In this document: one piece after another, positions 29,696 through 40,873 of the stretch
Layout of the letters: the number at the start of each line of letters is the position of its first letter
Position numbering within the stretch: position 1 is the first letter of the stretch
Program-made: the position numbers and the translations under genes
Notes under the pieces: model-generated
The model's database searches: none
Seen by the model: only the letters and a program-made list of their open reading frames with translations
What the model was told of the DNA's origin: nothing
NCBI GenBank assembly: GCA_029948255.1
Contig: JALIZF010001759.1
Location: forward strand, 362,501-426,500
Reading direction: 5' to 3'
DNA length: 64,000 bases
DNA from: Telmatactis stephensoni
Lineage: Eukaryota > Cnidaria > Anthozoa > Actiniaria > Isophelliidae

Positions 29696-29791
29696 AGAAT
29701 AAACATAAATAAAGTTTTCTTATCCGTACTTTGTTATAAAGCAAATTTGTCTGTGCGCTTTATCATAACAGTGTGTAAATATATTCTATAG

Positions 29792-29862
29792 CAATTTGCA
29801 ATGTCTGTCGACTATCGTATTATAAAACAGATGAAACGGATGATTCTAGAGTTGTTACTATG
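29792..29862 (+). CDS. Transposase-like gene exon 2
   Basis: 71 nt between acceptor TCTATAG and donor GTATGT, phase 1 to 0. It encodes ICNVCRLSYYKTDETDDSRV. The Cys-x-x-Cys completes the N-terminal metal site. Confidence 0.7.
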
Positions 29863-30082
29863 GTATGTATAATATTGTAAGATTTTGTTGCACTCACTAC
29901 ATATTAATCAATTAATCATTTTCTTTCGATTCGTGTTCCAAGGTTATATAAGGAATTATTATGCATGAAAACTGAAGGCGTTCTCTGCCTCGGATATACC
30001 TAACACGCCACATGGATACTATTCTTGAAGCAAAAGAAATGTGTGACACCAGTGATTCATATTAACTATGGTTTCTTTACAG

Positions 30083-30178
30083 TCGTCATCAACTAACCCA
30101 AATGTTTCGGAGGCTACATCTTGGACAAATGAAGCAAATTCAACTTTAGATACTGGTACAGCCTCAGTAATCACTCAG
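30083..30178 (+). CDS. Transposase-like gene exon 3
   Basis: 96 nt, phase 0, acceptor TTTACAG, donor GTATAC. Ser/Thr-rich linker (NPNVSEATSWTNEANSTLD). Confidence 0.65.
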
Positions 30179-30411
30179 GTATACTTACAACATGCATTGC
30201 ATTATTTCCCCAAAATGGTGTTCAGTACAAACGGGTGAGAGGGGTTTGCGACTCATGCCTCCTTGCATCTTTGCATAAGGCAAAATTGAATAGTTTCAGA
30301 GTTGCAGTACATTGGTCTGATATCATATTTGCCAGAGTTAACTCGGCAGTCCTGTCTTTTGCTTTCTAGTCAAATTTTCTTTTTTAATAATATTGGTTGC
30401 CTTGATTTTAG

Positions 30412-30492
30412 CTCGTTCAATCGACATCAACTGATCTGGAAACTCCTTCCACAAGTGGCATAGGATCGCTTCAAGTATCTTTTTCTGAACAG
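30412..30492 (+). CDS. Transposase-like gene exon 4
   Basis: 81 nt, phase 0, acceptor ATTTTAG, donor GTATCT. Ser/Thr-rich linker (STSTDLETPSTSGIGSLQ). Confidence 0.65.
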
Positions 30493-30611
30493 GTATCTCT
30501 TTGCCATAAATAAGCTACATATCCGCTAACATCGGGCCGGGCTGTCCAAATACAAAAGCAAATCTGATGTATATGCTATGGACTTATTATCAATTTCACT
30601 GGAATTATCAG

Positions 30612-32456
30612 GTCTCTTACGAAACCACAGAAGTTTCATCTACTGCAAGCTCTAACGGATCAGCCCCCCAAGGTTTTTCACATGATGAAAGTGGTGGAAT
30701 GTCGTCTCAGTCCTCACAAAGCTCTGGAAGTTTCCCAGAACAAGAAATAAGTATTTGGCTAGACGAAAAAGAAGAGCAAAATAAGAAAAGAAATACTTTA
30801 AACAATGCATTCAGCAATTTGACAGATGGGCGTATCAGTCCCCTCCAATCCACTCTTAATACAGAATGGGATGACATTTCAGTAACACAACAAAAGTACT
30901 ACCTACGTAAAGCAAAGGAACTATTTCATTCAACTTTGACCATTATTAGTCCCGGTCAGGAAGACGAAATGTGGAAAGCACTAAGGAAAGATGCTCATTT
31001 AGCTGAAAACGTAGATGAATCAACAAAAGTGAAACAATTTGACATCGACTCAGAACTTATGAACAGTTTGATAAAAGCTCACAACGAAGCACAGTCTTGG
31101 CAGTCAAAGCGGCAAATTCTTTCTCTGTTTGCAAATGACTTTAGTCAAACAGAACTACAGAGACTATTGCCTGGTTTGTCAAAATGGCAGATTGATCAAG
31201 CTCGTGATCACGCCACCAAGGCTGGACGGGGACAACCAATCAAAGAAAAGCATATTTTCAGGACTAGAATTGACGATGAAAAAGTTGACCACTTTCTAGA
31301 CTTCGTGGCCCGACCCGAATACCTACAAGATGTTGCTTTTGGTACAAAGTCTATGAAACTTGACTCGGGTGAACGCATAACCATACCAGCTGTAGTAAGA
31401 ACAATAATACCAACACGAATTATTGAACAGTACCTATCATATTGCCAACAAGAAGAATTCCAGCCAGCCAGTGAGCGGTCACTTTACCGTATATTAGATG
31501 TATGTAGTGCATCGATGCAGAAATCTCTTCAGGGTCTGGATAATGTTACAGCTGAGGGTACAGAAGCTATTGATACTCTAATTGGAGTTGTACAATCATT
31601 ACCTGAAAGTGAAGTTGGTATCTCGTGGCAAAAGGAGGTGGAAAGTCAACTTAAGGAAGCCAAGCGATATCTAAAAACTGATTTCAAGACCCACATCGAC
31701 CGACAATCAAACAGTGCTGACCACTGTTGCACTTATGCTTTAAGTGATGGCAAGAAGAATGAATGCCAAAGCCCATGCTTGCACGAACATGACATCACGT
31801 GCGATCGTTGTGAGGCTGTCGATGACTGTTTTCACAAATTAAAGTTGAAAATTGACAACATTCAAATAGATGAAGAACTGAGAAGTAGTCTTAAATTTGA
31901 TTTTAATCAATGCACTGCAGCCATTCATGCTTGGAAAGCACATTTGTTGAGAACAGTGATTCAGGAGGAGGCTAAGCAAGCTGCTATGGCCAATCTTGAC
32001 GATGAGCCATGTCTAGTCGTTATTGATTGGGCCATGAAGTTTCTCCCTATCAAATACCGAGAAAGTATGTCAGAGTTCTTTGGGAAGCGTGGTTTGAGTT
32101 GGCATATCAGCGCAGTGGTCACAAGAAACATCGAGAAATATGATGTGGAATGCTTTGTACACATTGTTAATTCATGTACACAAAATAATTACTCTGTGGC
32201 ATCAATTCTTGATCATCTCTTTAAAACCATTAGAAAAGAGTACCCGCCAATTACGAAGGCATACCTCAGATCAGACAATGCTGGATGCTACCATAATGGT
32301 CCATTGATTCTTTACCTGTCAGATATAGTACTGCGCACTGGCATTGCACTTCTCCGATATGACTTTTCTGATCCTCAAGCAGGAAAAGACATCTGCGACA
32401 GGAAAACAGCTCCTATGAAAGCCCACATTACGACGCTATGTCAACGAGAAACATGA
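30612..32456 (+). CDS. Transposase-like gene exon 5, first frame (catalytic core)
   Basis: Starts at acceptor TTATCAG before GTCTCTTAC; codons 5' of this in the open frame are intronic. After a Ser-rich linker comes a helical region (LLPGLSKWQIDQARDHA), a Cys/His cluster (DHCCTYALSD...CQSPCLHEHDITCDRC) and then the DDE-like core: an Asp in VVIDWAMKFL, an Asp in LRSDNAGCYHN and an Asp/Glu region in DPQAGKDICDR. A spare base near 32431 throws it out of frame, and it stops at 32454-32456. Confidence 0.75.
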   Translation, partial: VSYETTEVSSTASSNGSAPQGFSHDESGGMSSQSSQSSGSFPEQEISIWLDEKEEQNKKRNTLNNAFSNLTDGRISPLQSTLNTEWDDISVTQQKYYLRKAKELFHSTLTIISPGQEDEMWKALRKDAHLAENVDESTKVKQFDIDSELMNSLIKAHNEAQSWQSKRQILSLFANDFSQTELQRLLPGLSKWQIDQARDHATKAGRGQPIKEKHIFRTRIDDEKVDHFLDFVARPEYLQDVAFGTKSMKLDSGERITIPAVVRTIIPTRIIEQYLSYCQQEEFQPASERSLYRILDVCSASMQKSLQGLDNVTAEGTEAIDTLIGVVQSLPESEVGISWQKEVESQLKEAKRYLKTDFKTHIDRQSNSADHCCTYALSDGKKNECQSPCLHEHDITCDRCEAVDDCFHKLKLKIDNIQIDEELRSSLKFDFNQCTAAIHAWKAHLLRTVIQEEAKQAAMANLDDEPCLVVIDWAMKFLPIKYRESMSEFFGKRGLSWHISAVVTRNIEKYDVECFVHIVNSCTQNNYSVASILDHLFKTIRKEYPPITKAYLRSDNAGCYHNGPLILYLSDIVLRTGIALLRYDFSDPQAGKDICDRKTAPMKAHITTLCQRET

Positions 32457-33174
32457 TGTTACCACAGCTGAAGATATGAAAACGGCAATTGAATCTCATG
32501 GAGGCTTAAAGGGATGCCGTGTTGCTGTGGTAGAGCTGGATAGCTCCAAAGATCTTTCAGATGACAACAAAATTCCTGGAATCAGCCTTCTCTATAATTT
32601 TAGCTATGAAGATAATGGTCTCCGAATGTGGAAAGCCTTTAACATTGGTCAGGGATTACTGGTACCATATCATAATTTTGTCAGAGGCTTCACTATTGAA
32701 GGGCTGAAAGAAGTTTTACCGTTTTCGCCCCGTAACAGAGTTCTGGGAACTGTTCACTCATCCAGATCTACTCAAACCCATCAGCATCTGTTTGGCTGCA
32801 AAGAGCCAGCATGTGTCCTAACATTCAAGACCGAAGTTGATGCACAACATCACATGGACATGGGAAAGCATACATATGAGCTGGAGTCAATCTCGGTGTA
32901 TGACCCGGCTAAAATGAAATGGGCAGAGAGAGTTACTGGTGTCAACAGTGATGCCCAAGAAAGGTTAACTGTTTCCAGATCCACAGATCCAACTTCTCAT
33001 GCTACATCGGATCGTACACCTGCAATGGGATGGGCTCTCAAGGTTGTGAAAGAAAAGAAGCGCTTTGGAAAGAAAGTGGCCGCTTTTTTTTTAATTGAGA
33101 GATTCGAGGCCGGAGAGAAAAGTGGGAACAAGGCGGATCCATTGTCACTTTCAAGGGAAATGAAGACAAAGTGA
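32433..33174 (+). CDS. Transposase-like gene exon 5, second frame
   Basis: Continues in the +1 frame right after the shift (RRYVNEKHDVTTAEDM...). It contains GGLKGCRVAVVELD, KIPGISLLYNFSYE and a C2H2-like finger, and ends at an in-frame TGA that splits a conserved-looking stretch (SREMKTK, stop, NDQGKLYFESEEW). Confidence 0.7.
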
Positions 33175-33597
33175 AATGATCAAGGAAAGCTATATTTTGA
33201 GTCTGAAGAATGGAAAACCGCCCAGCAAATTAAAAGTTTCTTTTCGCGGCATAACGCTAAGTTAAGGAAGATAAGAGCAGGGGCTAGTAGAATCGATGAA
33301 GAGTTAGAAGAAGAAGACTTTGATGTTTTAGAGGCCGAGGTAAATCGTATGGACTTGCATTTGGCTGTTACTAACGAGATTGAGAAGCCTGAACATCCAA
33401 TCATGGTGGAAGAGATGAACATTTGTCAGTTGGTACTTGATGATGAACTGGGTGGCCTAAAGCTTACTCAGTTAAAATCTCTATGCGAACTTCTTCAACT
33501 TAAAATAGATGGCAGTGAGAGAAGAAAAAAATCTTACATTGGTCCTTTGGTAGGGCTTGTTAAAAGCTGTAGCTGTCATCAGGTTGCACAGTAGTTG
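33175..33597 (+). CDS. Transposase-like gene exon 5, end (SAP-like)
   Basis: Same frame as the previous part after the TGA. It has QIKSFFSRHNAKLRKI, an acidic linker, and a C-terminal LGGLKLTQLKSLCELLQLKI then RRKKSYIGPLVGLVKSC, resembling a SAP DNA-binding helix-turn-helix. The natural stop is TAG. Confidence 0.65.
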
Positions 33598-33599
33598 AT

Positions 33600-34189
33600 C
33601 CTCAAGATGAGGATGGATGGTGAGGGTGAATGTAGATAATTTCTTTTCTCTTCGTTTTACTATGACGCTCTGATTGATAAGATAAATCTCTGATTTGCAC
33701 CAGAGTCTCATTCGTGTGTCAGCTCTATATGTAATGTTTTCCACTTGTCGTCGTTATACAATCCATATGCTACTCTCCATAACAACGGAATGTAAGGGTT
33801 TCTGGGAATGGTTTTGCTCAATTTGCCATGTTTTTCAAAAAATCTTTTAAGCTAATAGTAAGTAACGGCAACAAATTTTATTCTTATTGTGCGGCATCGT
33901 TGACAATTTGAACGCAACTTATTTTTGTTGGTACAAATTAGAAACATATTTGTATTGAATGATAATTCAGGGCATGTAGTCGATTCAAATATCCAAGTAT
34001 AATTGTATTGTTCTGGTGCAAATTATAAGACGTTAAACAAAATTTGCACAACTTTCAACAACTCTCAATCCTTCTAAATAATACCAACTGACTAATTGAT
34101 GGTAATTTGCCAACTTTATAGAGGATTATATGGTATTTGTGTAAATAGTCATAAGTCATAATAAAATGGAGAAATAAGAAAGTTGTATT
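33600..34189. other. 3' flank of the transposase gene, no further gene
   Basis: AT-rich untranslated region. AATAAAATGG near 34157 could serve as polyadenylation signal just before the right arm. Confidence 0.5.
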
Positions 34190-34929
34190 TTGGCTTTTTT
34201 ATTATGTCGGACTTAAGTTTCCATTTCGTATTCTTATCAAGTCTTTCCAAGAACTCTCCAAAGCAAGAAAATATACTAAAGTCCTTTTAGAATGGAAACT
34301 ATAAGACCCTAGATGATTTATAGCACACTTATAGCAAGTTTTGATGGCGAAAAAGTTGATTTCGGGTAGCTCATTAGCATAAAACTATGTCACTTTTCTG
34401 GAAAATTAGCTATTTTTAATGGCCTGCAAAATGAAGGCAAAAATTAGTTCCACGCTCAAACTACTTGGAGACCTTAGAAGAGCCCTTGCACTATTATGTA
34501 GTGCAAAAATATCGAAAATAAACTGCCGCGAATCCGAGAAAACGAATTTTTAAAATGCATATAATTTCGTTGTCGCACCGATCACTGCATGACGTCTAAA
34601 GTAAACAAATTGCGTGACCAAAGAAAATCGATATAAACGACGTAGTTCACAGCAATTTGTCTCATCAAAGATCAAATAATACGAGGGAATTCAAACGAAG
34701 TTTAAAAGTTTTTTGGTTTTGATTTTACATCACCTCAAAGTTGGCTAGAAGTGAAGTCGTATTTTGGCCAAATTTGGGCCAAAAACTAGGGGGGTAGTCA
34801 ACTCGAAAACTATAAGTCCGTTGATGCTCATATTTGGCCATTCTTATTTCTATCTGATGCTTAATAAGTGGTATAATTTTCAGCTAAATCGGCCGACCCC
34901 CATCTTTTGACTCTGCCCGGTTTTCTCTG
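34190..34929. repeat. Right terminal inverted repeat (~740 bp)
   Basis: Starts in TTATTATGTCGGACTTAAGT and runs to GGTTTTCTCTG. This intact arm defines where the left arm was broken. Confidence 0.88.
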
Positions 34930-35420
34930 AAAAGAACTATTTGCTTGGATCGACCTTTACCATTCTCACAGATAACAACCCCTTGAGTCATCTGAGAACA
35001 GCAAAGTTGGGTGCAGTCGAACAATGATGGGCATCTCAACTGGCACTGTACGACTTTCAAATCAAATACAGAACTGGAAAATCGAATCAAGCAGCAGACG
35101 CATTATCAAGATGCAGAGGACCAGAAGCAGAGGATAATAAAGACTCAGAAGACGAAGTACACGACGCTAATGACATATCAGTTGATGCATCAAAGTTACC
35201 TACTGAATTACAGAGTACCATGAGAGTAGAAGCGATGAGCAGATCAACCTCAGTCCAAGTTAATATGCCAACATCTTCGTTTCCATCGTACTCAAAGGAA
35301 GAGTTGCAGATGCTACAGTCATCAGACCCAAGCATAAAGAGATTATTGCACTACTTCAGTGAACAAAGAAAGCCAACAGCTCAAGAAAGAAGCGAATCCT
35401 TGATATTGACTTTACTCTGA
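34930..35420 (+). pseudogene. Gypsy pol, part 3 (RNase H end and linker)
   Basis: Resumes RNase H after the insertion: TFTILTDNNPLSHLRTAKLG, one stop, then WASQLALYDFQIKYRTG and ADALSRC, the normal end of a Gypsy RNase H. The linker runs to KRLLHYFSEQRKP. The N-terminal zinc-binding domain of integrase is missing: the sequence joins, out of frame, the catalytic core at about 35395. Confidence 0.85.
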
Positions 35421-36607
35421 TCGAAAAGTCATCGGATGGAAGAGAAAACGTCTTGGTCATGACGGACGTCTTCACCAAATTCACAATCGCTGTACCGACA
35501 CAGGACCAAAAAGCCAGTACTACAGCGAAATTACTACTCATCGAATGGTTCTTCAAGTACGGTGTCCCAAAGCAACTACACTCAGATCAAGGAAGAAACT
35601 TCGAAAGCAATGTAATCAAGGAACTGTGCAACATGAACGGAATCAAAAAGACCAGGGCAACGCCTTACCATCCAGAAGGTAATGGACAGTGTGAACGTTT
35701 CAACAGAATGATGCATGAACTGCTAAGAACATTACCACCAGAGAAGAAGAAAAGATGGACGGCCTTCCTTCCAGAATTACTCTATTCCTACAACGTCACT
35801 CCTCATGCTTCCACAGGCTACAGCCCATACCATCTGCTGTTTGGTAGAGATCCAGTGATACCACTCGATTTTTTGCTGGGGAGGAGAGAGGAAGAAATGT
35901 ACGACACTACACAGGGTGCTGATGAATGGCTAAACGCACACAGAGAACGCCTGTTGACAGTATATGAAAATGCAGCCAAACATCTTAAGAAGTGTAGCGA
36001 AGAACGCACTAGACACCTTGACAAAAAAGTTCACGACCCTCAAGTCAACGTTGGAGACCACGTTAACACGAGAAACAGAGTTCTAGGAAGAAACAAGATA
36101 CAGGATGCTTGGAACCCCAAGTTGTATGTGGTTGTGCAAGTACCAGGCAGTGGAAATCCTGTGTACACTTTAAAGTCAGTGGACGATAGTACATCATGTC
36201 GAGCCCATCGTAGCTCATTCAGAGTGTGTCACCCTACGTTTGATCGTGAAGAGCAGCCTACATCCAGAGAATCAGCATTGGAGTCAGTGCTTGAAAAGAG
36301 ATCAGCTAACGACTTCCCAATGAGGACAGACGATGACGATGACAACGACAACGGTGTGCTTTACTGTATGCGACGGATACCTATAGCTAAGCATGCAACT
36401 ACGTTGACAGGCAACAATCAAGAACGTCCACCCAAGGTGACAAGCAGCATCCAAGACAAGACCTATAAAGATCCAAGGCTAGAGGACTCAACGCAAGATT
36501 CGTCATCAGTCCAACCTCTTCGAAGGTCCAAGCAACTGGTGTCAAGACAAAGAACCTATCACCCATTAATGAACTTGGTTGAAGTTTCGACCGTTACTTA
36601 TGTTTAA
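35390..36607 (+). pseudogene. Gypsy integrase core and C-terminus
   Basis: Catalytic triad visible: Asp in ILDIDFTLIEKS (just before the long open frame at 35453), Asp in LHSDQGRNFES and Glu in YHPEGNGQCERFNRM. A GPY/F-like region is lacking or diverged; a chromatin-proximal tail rich in Asp follows (RTDDDDDNDN). The long frame (384 codons) has no internal stop. It ends 24 bp before the LTR. The HHCC domain is deleted. Confidence 0.87.
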
Positions 36608-36630
36608 TTTATATAACTAGTTTAGAATTG

Positions 36631-37286
36631 TGTGGCGAGTTAGATTTATCGTTGAATAGTAGAGCGCGCACAAAGTTTTATAGCGCGCGCAAATCACGTT
36701 TTGTAAATCAAATCTTTGATGATGAATATTTACAGTTAGTTTTGAGTGTTAGTTCAAGAAGAAAACCTTACAGTCTCAATTATGTCTATTTAATAACTTC
36801 AAGTCAACGAAATTGATATGTAACATTTCTCATTAAACTAAGTACTACGTAGAAATCAGTGATAGTTGTAAATTCGCAAGAATTATACAAGAAAGAGAAC
36901 GGAAAAAGCTGTAGATTTGCCGGTTTGCTTCATGCAACCGATCTCTATTTCAGTAGTTGTTGTTTACAAGTGATTTACTTCTACAGTAATCAGGTATAGG
37001 ATTGTCTAATTAAGTTGTTGGTTTAGCATGAATCGCTAAGTAGTTTGAATAGTGTGTTTACACTAGTTATTTTAGGTTGGTCACATATCGACCTGAAGTT
37101 TCTGCTAGTTTTGTTGTAGTTGACTTATGCATGAAATCCTTAACCTTTGTATAACAACGTAGGATAGTAATTAATTAGTTATTATTGATTACTTATCGTA
37201 GTTCTCACCGTTTGTTTGGGTTTACGTTTGTGAAGTGGAATAAACCGTAGTCAAAGTGAAGTGTTGGATTGGTTTACTTGATCACA
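36631..37286 (+). repeat. 3' LTR of the Gypsy element (656 bp)
   Basis: Begins TGTGGCGAGTTAGATTTATC and ends GGTTTACTTGATCACA, in sense with pol. Contains GGAATAAACC, a possible polyadenylation signal. The ends are defined by the inverted copy that follows. Confidence 0.85.
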
Positions 37287-37789
37287 CATGCATAAGTCAA
37301 CTACAACAAAACTAGCAGAAACTTCAGGTCGATATGTGACCGATCTAAAATAACTAGTGTAAACACACTATTCAAACTACTTAGCGATTCATGCTAAACC
37401 AACAACTTAATTAGACAATCCTATACCTGATTACTGTAGAAGTGAATCACTTGTAAACAACAACTACTGAAATAGAGATTGGTTGCATGAAGCAAACCGG
37501 CAAATCTACAGCTTTTTCTGTTCTCTTTCTTGTATAATTCTTGCAAATTTACAACTATAACTGATTTCTACGTAGTACTTAGTTTAATGAGAAATGTTAC
37601 ATATCAATTTCGTTGACTTGAAGTTATTAAATAGACATAATTGAGACTGTAAGGTTTTCTTCTTGAACTAACACTCAAAACTAACTGTAAATATTCATCA
37701 TCAAAGATTTGATTTACAAAACGTGATTTGCGTGCGCTATAAAACTTTGTGCGCGCTCTACTATTCAACGATAAATCTAACTCGCCACA
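37287..37789 (-). repeat. Inverted LTR copy, tail-to-tail with the 3' LTR
   Basis: Reverse complement of the first ~500 bp of the LTR, from CATGCATAAGTCAACTAC to CTCGCCACA. The last ~150 bp of the LTR are missing at the junction, so the two LTRs meet as an imperfect palindrome. Confidence 0.87.
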
Positions 37790-37859
37790 CTTAAAAACAG
37801 CTTCATTTAGGTTCAGTACTCATTTTAAATAGTACACATGTAGACATTTTAGTTATTTA

Positions 37860-38150
37860 TAGGCATGGTAGTTCGGATGCTCAGTTCCGGGACTTTTTTC
37901 TCCCCTTGTTGGGCGATAAAGATCAGGAACGAATCTTAGATATTGTCGCGAAAGTCGAGAAAAACAACCGGAGACGTCAAGGAAAGAATGCTAGCGTGTC
38001 ATGAAGGGATGCTGCTCCAGCCCCTTTTTCTATTGTCAGCAGTTTGGTCACACCAGAGCAACATTTTACAAAAGGAGGAAAGACCAGGGTGACATATCCT
38101 CAAACAATGCTGGCACATCTGGACTTCACGACAAGAAAAAATAAATTAAT
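37860..38150 (+). pseudogene. Degenerate retroelement gag/zinc-knuckle trace
   Basis: The frame reads AQFRDFFLPLLGDKDQERIL then RRRQGKNAS and a stop. A second frame (FYCQQFGHTRATFYKRR) resembles a zinc knuckle (C-x2-C-x4-H-x4-C) with lost cysteines. Likely DIRS or LTR-element gag debris. Confidence 0.4.
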
Positions 38151-38527
38151 GACTGATGGTCAATAAACTATGAAATGTTCATAGAGTAGTTAAAATAGAG
38201 ATCCTTTATGATTAATAAACGATGAAATGCTCATAGAATAGTTTGCTCCAAGGTCATTTAAAATAAACTTATGCTGTGACGGTGGTTGTTCATCTCTTGA
38301 CTGTTGTCAACTCCCCTTTTGTTTTTCTCGTTCCGTGGCAGTAGTGACAATTGCGAAAACGGAGCACCTCAAGCAACTCTCCTAGTTTACACTGGGTCAC
38401 AATTGTCACCCCTGCTGGCCTCAGGGTTTCCCCCTCCCTTTATCTAGTACCTTTTATGCGTGTTTTCATTGAAATCTTTGTCAATACCTATCATCACTTT
38501 TATGTCACCTTTTAGACGGTTATCCCC

Positions 38528-38767
38528 TTGACGTGGGACTGGGAGTACGATCCATCTTTTGAGGAAGATCTCTTAGCGGTGGTTGAGACACAACTCCAAC
38601 GTATCTATTGGGTGGATTGGATGGGAAACCCCATTGGGGCCAGTGAAGGGGTGACAATCCCAGATAAGGAGAGAATCCAGAAGATTATTTACGGCGATGC
38701 CTTTGGTAACTGGCTAAAGTTCTTAATCCCTCTGGGGTGTCGGCTAGATTGGCGCAAGCTGATCTGA
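38528..38767 (+). CDS. Hypothetical ORF (79 codons)
   Basis: Begins after an acceptor-like TTTTAG (38514). It has a tryptophan-rich sequence (TWDWEYDPSFEEDLLAVVET, YWVDWMGNPIGASEG, FGNWLKFLIPLG) and no breaks. The surrounding debris suggests a retroelement or an isolated exon. No family is recognised. Confidence 0.35.
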   Translation: MTWDWEYDPSFEEDLLAVVETQLQRIYWVDWMGNPIGASEGVTIPDKERIQKIIYGDAFGNWLKFLIPLGCRLDWRKLI

Positions 38768-39755
38768 GGGCGGTTACGTCGGAGTGGGAAGATTTTAACG
38801 AATTAAAGCAATTCGTATCGGCATTCCCAGCTGATGGCTCACGAAAATGCCTGAATGAATCTTGATCTCTATGAGGCCGATTAAAACATTGATTGATCTA
38901 GGGTGTTTTGATGGAATGAGTTTTGGAGTTAAGTTTTGGGGATTAAGGTTTGGGGTCTTGTTTTGGGGTCATTTTGGGGATAGAATGCTTGTGCATACCC
39001 GTGCATGGGTGGAAAGCAGAACAAAGGAGCGGCGAGATCAACGCTCCCATACCTCGATAAAACAATGAGTGCAAGTGAGAGCGTTGTGAAATAGAACACT
39101 TTTTATCGGTTGCAGCTTAAATGAATAAATCCGAATATAATTATTGACATCCCATGCATGCGCGCACCATTTCGGTCTCAGCTATGCAATGGGAAAAGAA
39201 ATGATATTTTTTTGTTTGAAGACCCAGTTTGATACAGAATGTCTCCAGGGTTGATGTAATTAATCTTGGATGAATATCGTGGAACTGATTCCCTCAAATC
39301 ACAGACCAGATTTAGAAGTAAACAAGGTCATGGTCAACCATGACGTGCAGAGCCAAAAAATCTTATGCCATGCAACTGGAAAGGTCTTAGGGCCTTAAGC
39401 TTTTTTCTTATCTAGCTGAAATTTGCAAATCCATCATATTGCACGAAAAGAAACACTTGATTTCTTCTGTTGGACAAACATTAGCGAGTATAATGTAAAA
39501 CGGGAATTCCGGCTGGATTCCTTAGGTTTGGAGAATGTTTTTGCTTTTAGCAAATTAAAATCATCAAGTTGCCTGAAAACAAACATTTGATTTCTTCTTT
39601 TGGACAAGAATTAGCGTATGATCAAGAAAGGGAATTCATAGGACTGGCAACATGCACCCAAGAGGAATCAGACTCAAGGCGTTTTCTTTATTTGCAAGGA
39701 TTTTGTTATGTATAGAAATCAGAAACTAATTACCCGTATTCTCGATCCCTTAGGG

Positions 39756-40082
39756 TACTCCGAATGAAAAAGGGCGGGAATGCTCGTCGAAAATTTTGAA
39801 AATAACCCCTAAAAAGTACCAAAGTGAGCTATTTTGAACCCCTAAAAGGCACCCCAAAACGGAAAAAATAGACAGAATTTCGTCAAATTTCCGCTGCTTT
39901 TTGTTCTGTTAATATAATCCTCAAAGTGTTTTTAATGAATTGCCATCAAGTTTGACGTTTTTGTGGACTTTCCCACCAAAAGACGTACCGATTTTTGAGC
40001 ATCGCTCATTAACACCCTAAAAGGTACCAAAACGCTGATTTTGACCCCTAAAAGGTATGACGAGCATCACCGCCCTCTTATA
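39756..40082. repeat. MITE-like element with GACGAGCAT ends
   Basis: GGGCGGGAATGCTCGTC near 39771 is reversed near 40056-40075 (GACGAGCATCACCGCCC). The interior repeats CCCCTAAAAGGTACC-like words. Confidence 0.6.
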
Positions 40083-40847
40083 TAAGGGATTCCCTCAATA
40101 CTGTGTTGGCATTCGCCATGTTTGAAGAGGGCGCAGAAAAATCTTTTCACATAACTGCAGTTCTTGAAGTTTTCAGAGCAGTAGACCCTAGCGACATAGC
40201 ATGCACGCCCAACTTTCCAAGGCTTCCACGACTTTTAGGAGCAAGGATTGCACAGTCGGTCAGTGCGAGAGGTTGAGTCCCGATTTTGATTCCCATCAGT
40301 GACTTCATATCCTTGTTTCGACTTCTGTTCTTTCTGTGTAGCTTTAATAATCTGTTAATGCCCTTAAAATGGAGCACTGGTGGAGAGTGGGGGAGAAAGG
40401 CCCATCTTCGATTGCTTTGAGGCTAGTGGAGATCTGCGCACCAACTTCCCGCGATTTTGAAGTAAAACTTCAACTTTTATTTTCTTTGCCTTCAAGGGCT
40501 GCGATCAAATGTCGGGAAAATCTCTGCCTTTGAGACTTGAAGATATTATTTGCAGAAGTAAACACGACATTTGAATAGCCCTTGAATGATTCTGTAAGTA
40601 AAGATCTGTTGGAAATACATGTCAGCCTACTGCAGCAGTTTGTTGCACTGCTGTAAAGTTGAACAAATTTTTGCCAAATAGTTATTGCGTCTAGAAGGAA
40701 ATGTTTTCAAAAAATCCAAGTTTCGTGCTGTCAAATGTTTTCTCGTGTTTGGAACCCTCATGAAACACTCGCACTCGTTTTTGAAATATTTTTTTCCAAA
40801 GCTACCTTGGTTCCAGTGGCTTTCTTTTGTATTCGAGTTAAAAACTG

Positions 40848-40873
40848 CTTGCCTGCCTGCCTGCCTGCCTGCC
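40848..40873. repeat. (CTGC)n microsatellite
   Basis: Six tandem units of TGCC/CTGC. Confidence 0.85.

Larger units (their letters stand above)
28919..33597 (+). pseudogene. Transposase-like gene of the long-TIR element, 5 exons, two lesions
   Basis: Exons by splice reading: 28919-29342, 29792-29862, 30083-30178, 30412-30492 and 30612-33597, all in phase. The N-terminal exon has a Cys/His-rich region (MTICPKHREELTLEWPG, KTCAYPHHKG) continued across the splice by ICNVCR. The large exon has three acidic blocks in DDE order: CLVVIDWAMKFLP, YLRSDNAGCYHN and DFSDPQAGKDICDR. A C2H2-like finger (GCKEPACVLTF...HHMDMGKH) and a C-terminal SAP-like segment (LKLTQLKSLCELLQL) follow. One single-base frameshift lies near 32431, and a TGA interrupts the frame at 33172-33174. 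DDE assignment is inference and the superfamily is not identified. Total length is about 1,220 residues. Confidence 0.75.
18814..34929 (+). mobile_element. 16-kb long-TIR DNA transposon inserted in the Gypsy RNase H
   Basis: Ends CAGAGAAAACCGGGCAGAGT / ACTCTGCCCGGTTTTCTCTG. The right arm (34190-34929) matches the left arm, which is itself split by a later insertion (18985-28068) into 18814-18984 and 28069-28655. Arm identity appears high over about 740 bp. Between the arms lies an intron-containing transposase-like gene on the plus strand. Gypsy RNase H coding sequence continues on both sides. No perfect target duplication is visible; AAAAG occurs near both borders. Confidence 0.85.
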
